Shown here piece after piece: positions 30,319 to 41,440 of a DNA stretch of 64,000 bases. Below the pieces are notes generated by a model. It had not been told where the DNA came from, did not search any database, and saw only the letters and a program-made list of their open reading frames with translations. The DNA comes from Paralithodes platypus. Its lineage: Eukaryota; Arthropoda; Malacostraca; Decapoda; Lithodidae. The number at the start of each line of letters is the position of its first letter. The first letter of the stretch is position 1. The translations under genes and the position numbers were made by a program. The stretch covers positions 47,862,674 to 47,926,673 of the forward strand of contig CM064551.1 of NCBI GenBank assembly GCA_032716605.1. Reading direction: 5' to 3'.

Positions 30319-31336
30319 TCCCCCTCCCTCTTCTCCTCACTCCACACACCTCCTCAACATGCTGCACAGAATTCTCATCCTTAAACACCTTGCTCATCTC
30401 CTCCACTTCCTCCATAACTTCCAGGTCGAACCCACCTAGTCGTCTTTCCACTGCTCTCCTGTACTCCTCCCTGACTTCCTCCTCCTGCAACCTCTCCACC
30501 CTCCTCACCATTCCACCCTCCTCTCGCCTCCCTCCCGCTCTCCTCACCCACTTCTTTTGTATCCTAACCTTGGCTACCACTACATAATGATCAGACAGAC
30601 CCCCTCCAATACCCCTATACACCCTAGCATCCATCACAGATTTCTTCATTCGTTCATCCACACATACATAATCAATCAATGACTTTCGTTCCACCACTGT
30701 CTTATCCTTCATCGTCAACATCCGTTTCCACGTGTACCTATTGATCATTCTGTGTCGGAAGAAGGTGTTGGCTATCCACAGCTTCCTCCCCACACATACG
30801 TCCACAAGTGCACTACCATTCCCATTCACCTCTGATGGTACCCCCCACCCTCCCACCACTCCCTCAACTTTCCTATCACCCACCTTACCATTCATATCCC
30901 CAATCAGAAATATTCTTTCGTTCTTGTCAAACTTCTCCAGGCACGCCTCCACATTCATCCAGAACTCCTCTTTCTTTCTTTCAAGTATATCCTCTGTCGG
31001 GGCATACACGCATACAATCACCCACGTTTGTATTCCTACTTTCATTCTCACCCACACAATCCTTGAACCCACAGACCCATACTCTCTTACACATTCCTTC
31101 CATTTGCTACTTACAAACAAACATGCACCTTCTCTCGCTGTTCCTTCACTCACTCCAGCACACACACCCATTCCACACTCCCACTCTCTCACATCTGAAC
31201 CTTTCCATTTGGTCTCTGTCATTCCACATACATCCAGCCTGGCATTCACTAACACTTCCAGAACCTCTCTCTCTTTTGTGCCATCATTCATGCCACTAAC
31301 ATTCCACGTAGCCATTCTCAGAATGTCCAAAGGCAT
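30251..31336 (-). CDS. APE-type endonuclease of the RTE-like element (copy D)
   Basis: 361 codons from ATG at 31336. Blocks: A-T-W-N-V-S-G-M near residue 8 (Asn site), T-E-T-K-W near 41 (Glu site), V-Y-A-P-T near 112, I-G-D-M-N-G-K-V-G near 145, I-D-Y-V-C-V near 221 and L-S-D-H-Y-V-V near 246. All catalytic residues are present, so this domain looks intact. The end of the frame runs past a frameshift into a false tail. In the full element it would be fused to RT. Confidence 0.85.
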   Translation of the reverse strand: MPLDILRMATWNVSGMNDGTKEREVLEVLVNARLDVCGMTETKWKGSDVREWECGMGVCAGVSEGTAREGACLFVSSKWKECVREYGSVGSRIVWVRMKVGIQTWVIVCVYAPTEDILERKKEEFWMNVEACLEKFDKNERIFLIGDMNGKVGDRKVEGVVGGWGVPSEVNGNGSALVDVCVGRKLWIANTFFRHRMINRYTWKRMLTMKDKTVVERKSLIDYVCVDERMKKSVMDARVYRGIGGGLSDHYVVVAKVRIQKKWVRRAGGRREEGGMVRRVERLQEEEVREEYRRAVERRLGGFDLEVMEEVEEMSKVFKDENSVQHVEEVCGVRRRGRGSERYSMVDRRGKNSCGRKEESI

Positions 31337-31363
31337 GTCCTTAGTCGGTATGTTAAATATGTT

Positions 31364-32400
31364 AACTTGATGAAATAAGTTGCTCTACTTCCCACACATC
31401 TGTTGTCATCAAGCGGTGTCGCCTCGCTTCCCTCTACAGCAGGTCTCTGTTGGGAGGCGGTCGCTGTGACCACACGTGTATTCTTTTGCTCAGTGACACA
31501 TCCTCTCGTCACCTAGCCATTCCTAGTGAGTTCTGAGTTATGTTTGGGTTATGTAGAATGCATTAGAAAGTTTTTTACACTAGTTAGGCTGTTATTAGTC
31601 ATAATTGTGTGGTTGGCAATCGCCTCCCTGAGCATAGGATGCCATACTTGTCCCCCCGTCGTTCCTGAAATATATTTTTGGGCGTGGACAAGCATTTTTA
31701 TTTTTTTTTTACCCTGATATTTATAGCTAGCACTGGCTGAGCTTCGTATAGAGGAATTTTGATGTTTCTAGGCTAACCTTTTCAGAGCCACTACTTCATA
31801 TTAGGCTATCCTCCTCTTACGTTCTGGTTGTCAAACCCATAGTAGGGTTAGTATGACAACATTGATATGTATCTAAAAGTCATCCCCATCATATCTCCTG
31901 GTCTATACTGATTTTTTAACAATGCCATGGGCTGTGGCATTATCGAAGGGTCTGCAGTTCGATCCCACGCCGTGTCCATTGGTAGACGGCAAGAGTTTCG
32001 GCAGGTCAGTCTAGCTATTTATGGCAAATGTCCAGTTAAGTTCCTGTATCAAGGGCACGCCCTAGCCCTGTCAATCACACAGCGTTAAAACACTGATAAA
32101 TTCTGGTCTGGCAGCTTTTGAGTTAAAGCCTAAACTAACAATCATTAAGTGAAGTCCAGCAAGGTGTCAAAGTAGGACAATTTGATTTTAATGCTGATAT
32201 AAATATGAGAAGCAATACAGTATAATTGTATGAAATTGCATTACTTTGGATATTTTAATCACTTGCAAAGACCTAATACAAACTGTAAACCATAACTTTA
32301 ACTTTTCACATTTAATAATAATGACCTAAAACAAAGAAACTATTTTAGGACTAGGTTTGAATAGTATCTCATTTGCCAGTCTGAAGCCCAGTTGAATTAC
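31364..32400. other. PHYH intron; possible tRNA-like SINE remnant at about 31925-32080
   Basis: No exon is seen. At 31970-31980 AGTTCGATCCC resembles a pol III B box, with a plausible upstream A-box-like stretch near 31930, so a tRNA-derived SINE remnant is possible. The rest is AT-rich. Confidence 0.35.
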
Positions 32401-32537
32401 CTGTGTGCAGTTGTCCCCTGATCCATGGAGAAGGATGGGGTGGAAGAAACACTGTGTCACCTTTCCTCCATACACAACATGGACTTGGGTACATCGTCGT
32501 AGCCTCGCACACCATGGTACATCTTGTTCACACCTTT
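32401..32537 (-). CDS. PHYH: PHYH exon (third iron ligand region), with two extra bases
   Basis: Acceptor ttttattttctag, donor GTAATT. It starts K-G-V-N-K-M-Y-H-G-V-R-G-Y-D-D-V-P and, after small shifts, reads G-D-T-V-F-F-H-P-I-L-L-H-G-S-G-D-N-C-T-Q, matching human PHYH in order; the His of L-L-H-G-S-G is the third Fe(II) ligand. The length of 137 is two over a multiple of three while both edges are phase 0. The two surplus bases sit in short A and T runs (GGAAAGG and GTGTTTCTT). This suggests sequence error rather than old decay. Confidence 0.87.
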
Positions 32538-33054
32538 CTAGAAAATAAAATACAGTGATGTAAATTATATTGGCGTCAGGTAAAGTTCATAAAATATTTA
32601 ATTATGTATAACTTACATTTTTGAGGAGCAGATGGGGGTAAAACCAAAGATAGATCCTAACTGAGCAAGCTACTAGAGCGGACAACCCAAGTTCTGACAG
32701 GACCAGCTAAATATCAATTTACTGTAATTACAGTACTGTACAGTATAGTAAAACGCCTCTCATTTGAACCCTGGGTTTCTGAAACCCAGGAATTTTAGAC
32801 TAAGTAACCGAACTGGAATTTATCTTGGAATAAAGCCCAAAAGACTAAGGTCAAGTTTGAGCAAGGAAAGTAATTTGCAATTTTGGAAATTCTGCATTTC
32901 CAGTCAGGGTCTGTCCTAAAATAGTCTGAAAGAAACTGAAACATTGTAGTTTTTTGTTTTCTTCTTTTTAATACAACCACATCTTATCTGGGTGAGTTGG
33001 CCCACAGAAGCACAATAATTGATAAATGGATATTAATCATGGTCATGTGCTGAA

Positions 33055-33346
33055 CCTTTAACTGTCTCGGTGGTGTAATAGTTAGTGTTTAAGTTCTGTA
33101 TGTGGTGTCCCAGGTTCGTAACCCGTGAGGATCACATGCTTCCATTAATTTAATTTGGGGATGATTAATGTTGGGAGTGAAATTACTTAATTAAGATTAT
33201 TTCTATAAGTTCAGGAACAGTTCGTTGCAAGGTCGGTCCTCTCAGATCTGCGCCCCATAAATTGTTCTTTCCTGTCACATAAGCATTACGCTATTCATAG
33301 AACAGTTGGGTCCAGTACATGATTAGATTGATATCCAGTATTCGAT
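33055..33346 (+). repeat. tRNA-derived SINE, copy 1
   Basis: A-box-like tggtgtaatagttagtg and B box GGTTCGTAACC at 33113-33123. The body ends in tagattgatatccagtattcgata, shared with the copy at 42669-42962 (tagattgatatgcaggattcga), with an aattgttctttcc block before it. It lies directly left of a TA-flanked transposon. Confidence 0.7.
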
Positions 33347-33719
33347 ATACAGTGGAGCCCCCATCCTAGCTGCTAATCGGTTCCTCAGAAATAGAGCTAG
33401 GATTGAAACAGCCAAGATCGGGGCACTGTTCTTATGGGGAAAATTCAATCGGTTCCGTGCTCATGCCAAAATTTGCGTCTTTTTCTATTTTTTGCCTATG
33501 AAAACATGTTTTATTGTACACAAATTAAATTTTATGCATTATACTGTATCATATAATACACCATAGAATAAGTTTTTAATAACTAGAAAAAAAAGGCCCA
33601 ATATCTAAACAATTACCGCACTTTTTCCCAGTGTTAAGGCCGCGTCATACAGAACTGGAATCCACCAAAACCCACTGGAATCGAACTTTTCACCGGAATT
33701 GACGAGAATTACGCGGCCT

Positions 33720-34045
33720 TAATCGAGTGTGACTTCAGAGGGGAAGGCGACCCGTCAATGACCGGAATGTAACTCGAACGTAACTTGATGGACTCGAATG
33801 TAACCCAAATATGAGTCGATGTTAACCAGTAACTGACTCGAAGGAAACCGGATGTGGAAAGAAGACTATTCGATCCCAAGTCGAATGCAATTCGAATGAC
33901 CAGAATGAGACCGGAATGTCAGTACAGTATATCATGACCAGAATTACATGAAGTTAAGTCGAACGTAAGTGGAACTAAGTTGAACGTAACTCAAACGTAA
34001 GTGGAACGTGACTCGAATAGGCAGAAGGTGACTCGATGAGGAACC
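33720..34045. repeat. Left subterminal degenerate repeats of the Harbinger-like MITE
   Basis: Many copies of words such as actcgaatgtaac, tcgaacgtaac and accggaatg, in mostly one orientation. The right part (34740-35320) has the same words in inverted orientation (ttctagttgtattc, cgagttacattc). Such arrays often bind transposase. Confidence 0.65.
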
Positions 34046-34739
34046 TTTGAGTATATAAAGGGAGGATTGGTTCACAGGCACACCAGTAGTAACAGGGCAC
34101 TCACCACGGCAACATAAGCACTTTCAATCACATACACACATACACGTACACGAGGGGAGGGGGGGGCGATAGGGTTTTTCTGGACCCCCTTCTCCCTCAT
34201 GTTTAGCCCCATTAGTTTTTGAGATGTTATGACGTGCATTCCATTAGTTTGGCAGTTATAAAAAAAATTGCCCGATTTCTTTGTTAATATTAAGACCTTT
34301 CGTGCCATTTAGGCATAGGTTTATTTCCTGGCGAGCGATGGCGAGCCTGTAACTTTAGGAGGAACTTGCCATCGGCTGGGACACTTTTCTACCGAAAAAT
34401 GTATAAATTAATCTCGAATTGAGTGTGTTTTTTAAGCTTTGATGGATGTCTAGCGAAGAAAGTAAAAACAAACAAAAATATATATATAGGCTAAATAAAA
34501 AATAGACCAAAAAGTAACCCTACCCCCTTAACTCACACAGCTGGGGTGAAGGAAGAACACTTTTCATTGGTAGACACAACTGAGGGGAAGCCGGAGTTAA
34601 GGTGTGGAGAGTTAGATGAGTAAGTTTGATTCCAGGTACTACTTGAAATACAATGGCCTCGTATAGGGCCGATTTTATATTTTATTTTATTATTATTATT
34701 ATTTTTTTTTTTCAATCCGTTATATATTTGGGGCCGCAC

Positions 34740-35320
34740 CTAGTCGAGTTATATTCTGGTTGTATTCCAGTTACCTTCTAGTTGGATTCCACTTGTATTC
34801 TAGTACTTCTAGTCATGTTCGAGTCGACATCCAGTGTACACTCGATACATCAAGCAAGTATGCAGTCATCTACCAGTCATATTCTAGTCTGCATCCAGTT
34901 GTATTCTTCTTAATTCGGGTTATATTCAACTCTCATTCCATTACATTCAATTTTAAAGTGGAATAATCAACTTGTCATCCAGTTGACTTCCGGTCAAATT
35001 ATCGAGTGGCATCGAGTTACATTCAAGTAATTCGAGTCGGCATCGACTATAAAAATTACATCAGAACATGACCAGAATAGGTAGAATGCGACTCTAATGC
35101 GACACCAGGATACGACTAGAATATAATTCGATAATTTTTAACGTTTTTTCACTCGATAAATCGTAGAAAGTTAACGCATGCACTAACTTTTTGCTCACTC
35201 ACTCGATCAATCGAGTGACGACTAGAACATCACTCGAAACACAAGAATAGACAAGAATCTAACCAGAACACGTACAAGAATAGACGAGAATGGGGAAGAA
35301 GTGGCTAAAATTTGAATTTT
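34740..35320. repeat. Right subterminal degenerate repeats of the Harbinger-like MITE
   Basis: Inverted counterpart of 33720-34045, with words such as gtcgagttatattctgg, attccagttacc and gagttacattcaag. Towards the right end (35041-35300) the words return to the left-hand orientation (gaatgcgactc, agaatagacgagaatg). Confidence 0.6.
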
Positions 35321-36257
35321 TGAATTTATTCCGGTGGGTTCTGGTGGATTCGAGTTCTGTATGACGCGGCCTTTAGGCTATGAAAACATGTTTTTTGTCT
35401 AGGCTACATCACGTAGCCTAGGCCTAAATCTTATGCATTGTAAATAATAATATAGACAAGGCTAAATGACAGTCCTAACCATAAATACTGTAGATTGGGG
35501 CATTGTTTCTATCATGCGAAATTTTTTAGGCCTAGCCTAGGCCTAGGTTCTAAATTCGTCCAGCCACCCCTCAAGTACCCATTTCGCCCCAAATACATCC
35601 AATAAATACATATTATGAGGAAAAGACATATAAATACGTATTATGAGAAGATTACTTACCACACAGATTTTATTATAAATCATTGTCATATTTAGCCTAG
35701 CCTAGGCTAACATCGTCTAGGCTAGGCATTTCAATCGCTTTCGTCTGACATGGACTGGTCTTTGCTCTGTGTTTTGAGCATGAAATTCCTTCATTGCTAC
35801 CACCAGGCCAACCATCCCTATCACTAGATGTACTAGAAGTTATAATAAACGCGAGAGATAAGGGGTTCAGGCACAAAAAGGCTTGCAAACGGTTGGTTTG
35901 TCAACACAGATACTAGCTAAACTGCAAGCGTCTGCTTAGTGATGACGTCATACAAAGATGGCGGCATCTTGTGCATTTGACGATCGGATCTCGGATTCAC
36001 TCGGATTTCGTCTCTAAACGGCAAGCGCCTGGCAGATTCTTTTGTTATGTTAAAACAAAATTATTGTTTTTGTTTGTTTTCTAGTTTTATGTCGAGTTTT
36101 TCGTTATTTTTGCCATTTTTTCGGGTTTCGGCTGGGATTTTGATGCGAGAATTGAGGCTTTTGGCGCGAGAATTGAAATTGGGAATATTTGGTGTGTGGT
36201 GCGAGAATTGAATCAACGAAGACCGGTGTAGCGAAAATGGGGGCTCCACTGTATGTA

Positions 36258-36412
36258 TATTAATCGTGGTTAAGTGCTGAACCTTTAACTGTCTTTGTGG
36301 TGTAATGGTTAGAGTGAATCTCGGGAGGATCACATGCTTTCATTCATTTCATTTGGGGGTGATTGATGTTTGGAGTGAAATACATTAATTAAAATTATTC
36401 ATACACCTTCAC
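36258..36412 (+). repeat. tRNA-derived SINE, truncated copy 2
   Basis: Shares taagtgctgaacctttaact and the head and gatcacatgctt..tttggggg..gat body with 33035-33180, but the segment with the B box is deleted. It lies directly right of the TA-flanked MITE. Confidence 0.65.
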
Positions 36413-36471
36413 CCATGTACTCACTTTCCTGTTGTTTGGACAAGTAATAACCCAGCATAAGATATACTGTA

Positions 36472-37256
36472 TACAGTAAACCTCGCTAACTCGGACTCGT
36501 TTAGTCGGAAACCCGCACTTCGGAATGGCATAGGCCTCTCGGAAAATTCCGAGTTGGGCGGGATTTGTGTCCGGTTTACAATGTTCTCTCACTCGGTTTT
36601 AAGTGATTTTAGGATGAATTGAAGCCTGAGCCTTTTAATTATTGTGTTAATATTAACCCTCAGAATCCGGGAGGCCTCATATGAGGCAAACAAAAATATT
36701 GGCAGGAATCCAGGAGGCCTCATATGAGGCAAACAAAAATATTGGCAGGAATCCAGGAGGCCTCATATGAGGCAAAATGTGCGGCTAAAAATCGCCGCTA
36801 AAATCATCATAACTCGGCAACCACACGTCGTAGCGATGTCATCTCAACGGCAGTCTACAGACAACAAAAGGTTCTACAATTTGCAAAAAAATTTACTGCT
36901 CTAGGTGGTCTCAATCAGTAGCTACTGAATTATGAAGCTTGACTGTACAAAAATGGCCCCGGACATAGCGATCGGCCTCATATGAGGGCCCCCGGATCTG
37001 GAGGGTTAATTACTATGTACTGTACTGTCCCTGAAAACATAATAAGGTTTGTATTTGTCATTAATATGATGAATTTCACATTAAAAAAAAAAGAAAACAA
37101 AATTATCTCAATTTTCTCGGACACGGACTTTCCTCTTATAATTCAGAATTTTCCCTCTCTTAAGTCGGACATAAGTCGGACCTCAGACATCTCGGAAAAT
37201 CGGGCATCTCGGAAGTGGTCTCCCCCCAATTAGTCCGAGTTAGCGAGGGTTTACTG
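36472..37256. mobile_element. TA-flanked pogo/Tigger-like MITE with nested TTAA MITE
   Basis: TA on both sides; inverted ends CAGTAAACCTCGCTAACTCG and CAGTAAACCCTCGCTAACTC. A TTAA-flanked element occupies 36653-37009. The ends resemble Tigger-type termini. No transposase frame. Confidence 0.82.
36653..37009. mobile_element. TTAA MITE family 2, copy b
   Basis: TTAA lies at 36653-36656 and 37006-37009. Ends TTAACCCTCAGAATCCGGGA and TTAACCCTCCAGATCCGGGG. It aligns with 13316-13630 but carries one extra copy of the GGCCTCATATGAGGC unit at the left end (three instead of two). Confidence 0.9.
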
Positions 37257-37410
37257 TACTCTATCTCTATCTGTGATCAGACCCCGCTGCGACAGTTTAC
37301 CCTGAACCCTCCCTGGGGGCACGGGTCCTTGGAGCGGCTTCGGTCGCGCCGGGAATTTCCACACCTCTCACACCACACACACACATCACGCAGTTTTTCC
37401 TACACCGAGA

Positions 37411-38190
37411 AATGACTCTCCGGCTGTCATTTCTCGAAGACTTCTTCTAGCCGGAGACATTGAGAGCAACCCAGGACCCACGTACGCATACATATGTCCA
37501 ACTTGCTCAAAACCCATCACTTCGAGTCGCCATACTAAGGGTTCAGTTCTCTGCAATTCATGCGGGAACTGGACCCACTTCACCTGCACAACACTTGCCT
37601 CCAAGAAACACTACAGAAACACCTGGACCTGTTCCTCATGCCCCTCCCTCTCCCAGTCAAATCCCTTACCTAAAACCCGTCCACCTCTCCTCCCCAACCC
37701 ACCTAACCTTCCCATATCATCCACTCCCCCCCCTAAAACCCGTCCACCTCTCCTCCCTAACCCACCTAACCTTCCCATACCATCCACATCCTCAACTCAA
37801 CACACCACACCCCGTCCTAATCCATTCCAACCCCCATCTCCTGCTCCCCAATCCCCACCCCCACCTCACCCATCCCAACCCCCAGCCCCTCCCTCACCCC
37901 CACCCCCACCCCCACCCCCTCCTCGTGCAGCAGCACCCAACATACATCGTGCACATAACATTAACATTCTTCAACTGAACATAGATGGCATCAACACAAA
38001 GAAACACGAACTCTCACACTTCATCAAACAACACAACATACACATTGCCATCTTACAAGAAACAAAACTCCGCACAACACAAAACACACCCACATTTCAT
38101 AATTTCACCACCATCAGACAAGACCGGGCTGTCGGCGGGGGCGGTGGACTCATCACCCTGGTACACAAAGAAATATCATACATAGTGTAC
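37411..38190 (+). pseudogene. Element K copy 1: 2A motif, PHD finger, Pro-rich linker, endonuclease start
   Basis: The frame N-D-S-P-A-V-I-S-R-R-L-L-L-A-G leads into D-I-E-S-N-P-G-P, the consensus of 2A ribosome-skipping peptides. It is followed by a C4HC3 finger (C-P-T-C, C-N-S-C, H-F-T-C, C-S-S-C), a long Pro-rich run and the first endonuclease blocks (N-I-D-G-I-N, L-Q-E-T-K-L). It ends at a 7-base deletion. The 2A motif and its flanks are the same in copy 2, indicating constraint at the time both were active. Confidence 0.88.
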
Positions 38191-38711
38191 AAACCAAATC
38201 CCTCCTCCCCCCAAATGATAACACAACAGAAATACAGTCAATTAAAATACGCACTGGCAACAACTCCAACATAACCATCATAAACACATACATCCCTCCC
38301 CAAACATCCCCTACAGTACCAAATGAATACAGACCACACTTACAATACATCACAAACACACCCCACACATCATCCTGGGTGGTGACTTCAACGCCAAGAC
38401 GTCGGCCTGGTTTGTCGACAACCCCGACACAGACAGAGGGCTGGTACTACAAAACCAAACCGAGAACCTCATCATCCTTAACGACATCCATCAACATACC
38501 CATATTCCTCACCAAGCCCTCTATAACCCATCATCTCCAGACATCACCTTTTGCTCCCCAGAACTCGCCCCCACAACATCCTGGAGGGTGGTCAGAACCT
38601 TAGGCTCTGACCACCTCCCGATCATTATCACCACCAAAACCAGACTCACCCCAGCTAGCCACAAACACACATACACCAATTATAAAAGAGCTAACTGGGA
38701 AGCATTCACAA

Positions 38712-40160
38712 ATGAGGACAGAACAACACTTCACAACTCTAAACAGTACACCCATCACTAACATCAACAATGCTGTACACATACTCAATAAAACTATCCA
38801 AAACGCTGACAAGAAACACATTCCAAGAGGTAACAGAAAAAGACACAACCCCAACTTCACACCAGAAATTCAAAACCTCATCAGACAACGCGACATACTG
38901 AAACACTCCCCAGCACCCCACACACAAGACATCACACAACAAATTCAAGCACTCAACACCCAAACTAACAACAAAATACAAGAACAACCAAAACTAAATT
39001 GGAATAACTTCCTACAAACACTTGATCACAAAACAAACCCCAATAAACTCTACAAAACACTAAACAGCATCACACTTTCCAACAGCAACACAACACAATC
39101 ACATGCTGCAATCACAACAACAGACTCTACGCCTTCATGTAAACAACAAGCAAACACTCTCATCAATCACTTCTCACATGTCAGCCACCTAAAACCTCAC
39201 AAAGACGACCGACGTGTCATCCGACGTAAGAGACAATTCCCCACAGACCCTGACTATACACCCTTCACCAATCACCAGACAAAGCATATCATCAACAATC
39301 TCAAGCACTCACCCGCCTGTGGCCTAGACAACATAAGCAACATACACCTCAGACACCTGGGAACACAAGGCATACAAGCACTCACTAAAATATCAAACTA
39401 CAGCTATTCACACAACACAATACCAGACATTTGGAAGCATGGTATCATCATCACATTCCCCAAACCCAACAAAGACCCCACGCTACCCTCCTCGCACCGC
39501 CCCATCACACTCCTTTGCTCCCCCTCCAAAGTCATGGAATGCCTAGTATTACAACTAATTACACCTGACCTACCCCTAGCTCCAACACAACATGGCTTTA
39601 GGCCACTGCACTCCACAAACACTCTTCTCACAGACCTTACACAAAGAGCTTTCGACGGCATCAATTCAGCTAGACCACCACACAGATCACTATTAGCCAC
39701 ACTCGACATTAGTAAAGCCTTCGATGCCATCCCCCGCCACAACCTAACAAACAAAAACTACAACACAAACATGCACAACAACACAAAAAGGTGGCTGGCC
39801 AACTTCCTAGCAGGCAGATGTTCACACGTATCTTTTGCCGGTCAGTCATCTAAAATCAGAAACTTTCCAAACGGAGTCCCACAAGGATCCGTCCTATCGC
39901 CCGCACTCTTCAATCTGTACATGCACGATATAACTACACCCAATACGCCCCAAATAAACTTAGCCTCCTATGCAGATGACATAACACTCACATGCACACA
40001 CCATGACCCAAAAAGAGCAACAGATCTCCTTCAACCCTATCTCAACACACTACATGGCTGGTGCACTACAAACAGACTTAATCTAGCCCCAGCCAATCCA
40101 CCGCAACCCTGCTCACAAGTTGGACAGGAGAACATGAATACATCCCTCAACTCACCATAA
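38712..40160 (+). pseudogene. Element K copy 1: RT region
   Basis: 482 codons, with N-N-L-K-H-S-P-A-C-G-L-D-N, S-H-R-P-I-T-L-L, Q-H-G-F-R-P-L-H-S-T, A-T-L-D-I-S-K-A-F-D-A-I-P, N-G-V-P-Q-G-S-V-L-S-P and the catalytic S-Y-A-D-D-I-T-L. The catalytic Asp residues are intact. The frame is lost at a one-base deletion near 40105. Confidence 0.88.
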
Positions 40161-40222
40161 ACAACACACCCCTAACACATACACACACACCCAAAATCCT
40201 AGGAGTAACATATGATACTCAT

Positions 40223-41083
40223 ATGACATTCAAACAGCACACCACAAACATTAAAAAGAAACTGACACCCAGACTTAACGCCCTCAGGTCACTTGCTCAC
40301 ACAAAATTTGGACACAACAAAGAAACTACCACTACAGTATATAAACAATACATAAGATCAGTGATGGAATACGCAAGCCCAGCCTGGGCTTCTAACCTAG
40401 CTGAAACACATCATAAGACCTTACAGACTATTCAAAACAAAGCCATGAAGATCATTACAGGCTGCACAGCTACTGCACCCACAGATCACCTACATCAAGA
40501 AACCAAAATCCTCAAAGTCAAAGACCATCTGGACATGAGAGGCACTCAATTCCTGGCAGCAGCCTCCACGAACCAAGACCACCCACTAAACTACATGGCA
40601 ACACACCCACAGACACCAAGAAATATCAAAACAACACCCAGCACACGGTATCACACACAATTATTGTCCTCTCTCCCTCCCTGCCCACCCCGAACCAACT
40701 TCCAGAAGCACATCCATACTCATATCTCTCACCGATCCATCCACTCACTCACAGACAACACGCAGCTGCATGCACGACCTCCCGAAATCCATCCTTCCGA
40801 ATCCTTCTTTCCTCGCGAGGACAGAGTCCACCTGGCCAGGCTGAGATGCGGACACCATCCAGCTCTCCTGAGCTATCAGAAGAGACTGGATGACTCCGTT
40901 GTCGACGCCTGCCCGGGATGTAACACAGCACCCCATACCATTAAACACATCATAGAAGACTACATTTCACACAACCACTTACGCCAACAACACAATCTAC
41001 ACTCAATGAGAGCTCTGTGGGAAAGCCCAATCGTGGCCATGGCCTTTCTCAGGGACTCGGGGCTGTTCGGCCAGGCAGCTTAG
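40223..41083 (+). pseudogene. Element K copy 1: RT thumb and C-terminal zinc knuckle
   Basis: 286 codons continuing RT (F-K-Q-H-T-T-N-I), then E-Y-A-S-P-A-W-A-S-N and a C-terminal C-P-G-C-N-T-A-P-H-T-I-K-H-I-I-E-D knuckle-like block in which the last Cys of C-x2-C-x7-H-x5-C is Tyr here but Cys in copy 2. It ends R-D-S-G-L-F-G-Q-A-A, stop TAG at 41081-41083, followed within three bases by the ACA repeat tail. Confidence 0.85.
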
Positions 41084-41100
41084 GGAACAACAACAATAAC

Positions 41101-41440
41101 AACCCTGAACCCTTCAAAAGTGCTTGATATGTGTCGTTGTCCGATACGCCATCTCACCCCATATATTGACACCACTTCGCTCCAACTTATTCTATTTCTT
41201 GCACACCTTTCACCCTCCTGGAGCTCAATGCATCTTACATATCACTTCTCCATTTCCTCCTTGGTCTTGCTCTCTCTCTCAGACCCTCCATCTCTGTTTC
41301 TAGATATTCTTTTCATTCTCACTCTATTCATCCTTTGCTCTTAAGTAATCCTTGCTCTGCTCTCTCCAGTAAACTGCTTGAATTATTATGTTCCCTCCAC
41401 CAACCGACTTTACTCCTAAACTCAATTAATGACAGTACCA
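41101..41440. other. No gene seen
   Basis: CT-rich sequence with microsatellite-like parts between element K copy 1 and RTE copy E. Confidence 0.4.

Larger units (their letters stand above)
28316..31354 (-). mobile_element. RTE-like element copy D, near full length, with 9-bp target duplication
   Basis: AAATATGTT occurs at 28307-28315, immediately beyond the (GATA)n tail, and at 31355-31363, immediately beyond the 5' end. The 3039-base element thus has a leader of about 18 bases, an endonuclease, RT and the family 3' end. RTE elements are normally about 3.2 kb with very short UTRs, so this is nearly complete. The coding frame is broken at about 30280, 29790, 29480 and 29290. Confidence 0.85.
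33637..35372. mobile_element. Harbinger-like MITE with TTA duplication, nested
   Basis: TTA lies at 33634-33636 and 35373-35375, and the perfect inverted ends read AGGCCGCGTCATACAGAACT. The empty site gtgTTAggc is visible at 54531-54537 in the other copy of the host element. A 3-base TWA duplication is characteristic of PIF/Harbinger. Both flanks of the interior are packed with short degenerate repeats of the type actcgaatgtaac. No transposase. Confidence 0.9.
33350..36251. mobile_element. TA-flanked (Tc1/mariner- or pogo-like) MITE, copy 1, interrupted
   Basis: TA on both sides (33348-33349, 36252-36253) and inverted ends CAGTGGAGCCCCCATCCTAG and CAGTGGAGCCCCCATTTTCG. The same element at 54247-55381 is uninterrupted and 1135 bases long. 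Here a 1736-base element sits inside (33637-35372). No transposase frame is present. TA duplication and a CAGTGG start fit pogo/Tigger-type elements. Confidence 0.88.
37277..41100 (+). mobile_element. Retrotransposon K, copy 1 (2A motif, PHD, endonuclease, RT)
   Basis: Aligns throughout with copy 2 (55948-59948, opposite strand). Order: truncated leader, 2A motif at 37456-37479, PHD finger, Pro-rich segment, endonuclease, RT, C-terminal zinc knuckle, then TAG and (ACA)n-like tail at 41081-41100. Several small deletions break the frame: 7 bases near 38190, about 8-11 near 38350, 1 near 40105. It is a dead copy that keeps all domains. Confidence 0.9.

Noticed and set aside
28928..30439. 503-codon plus-strand open frame
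   Set aside because: Antisense to the RTE-like coding strand; composition (Ser/His/Leu-rich) is the mirror of Glu/Lys/Arg-rich RT linker, and no domain is present.
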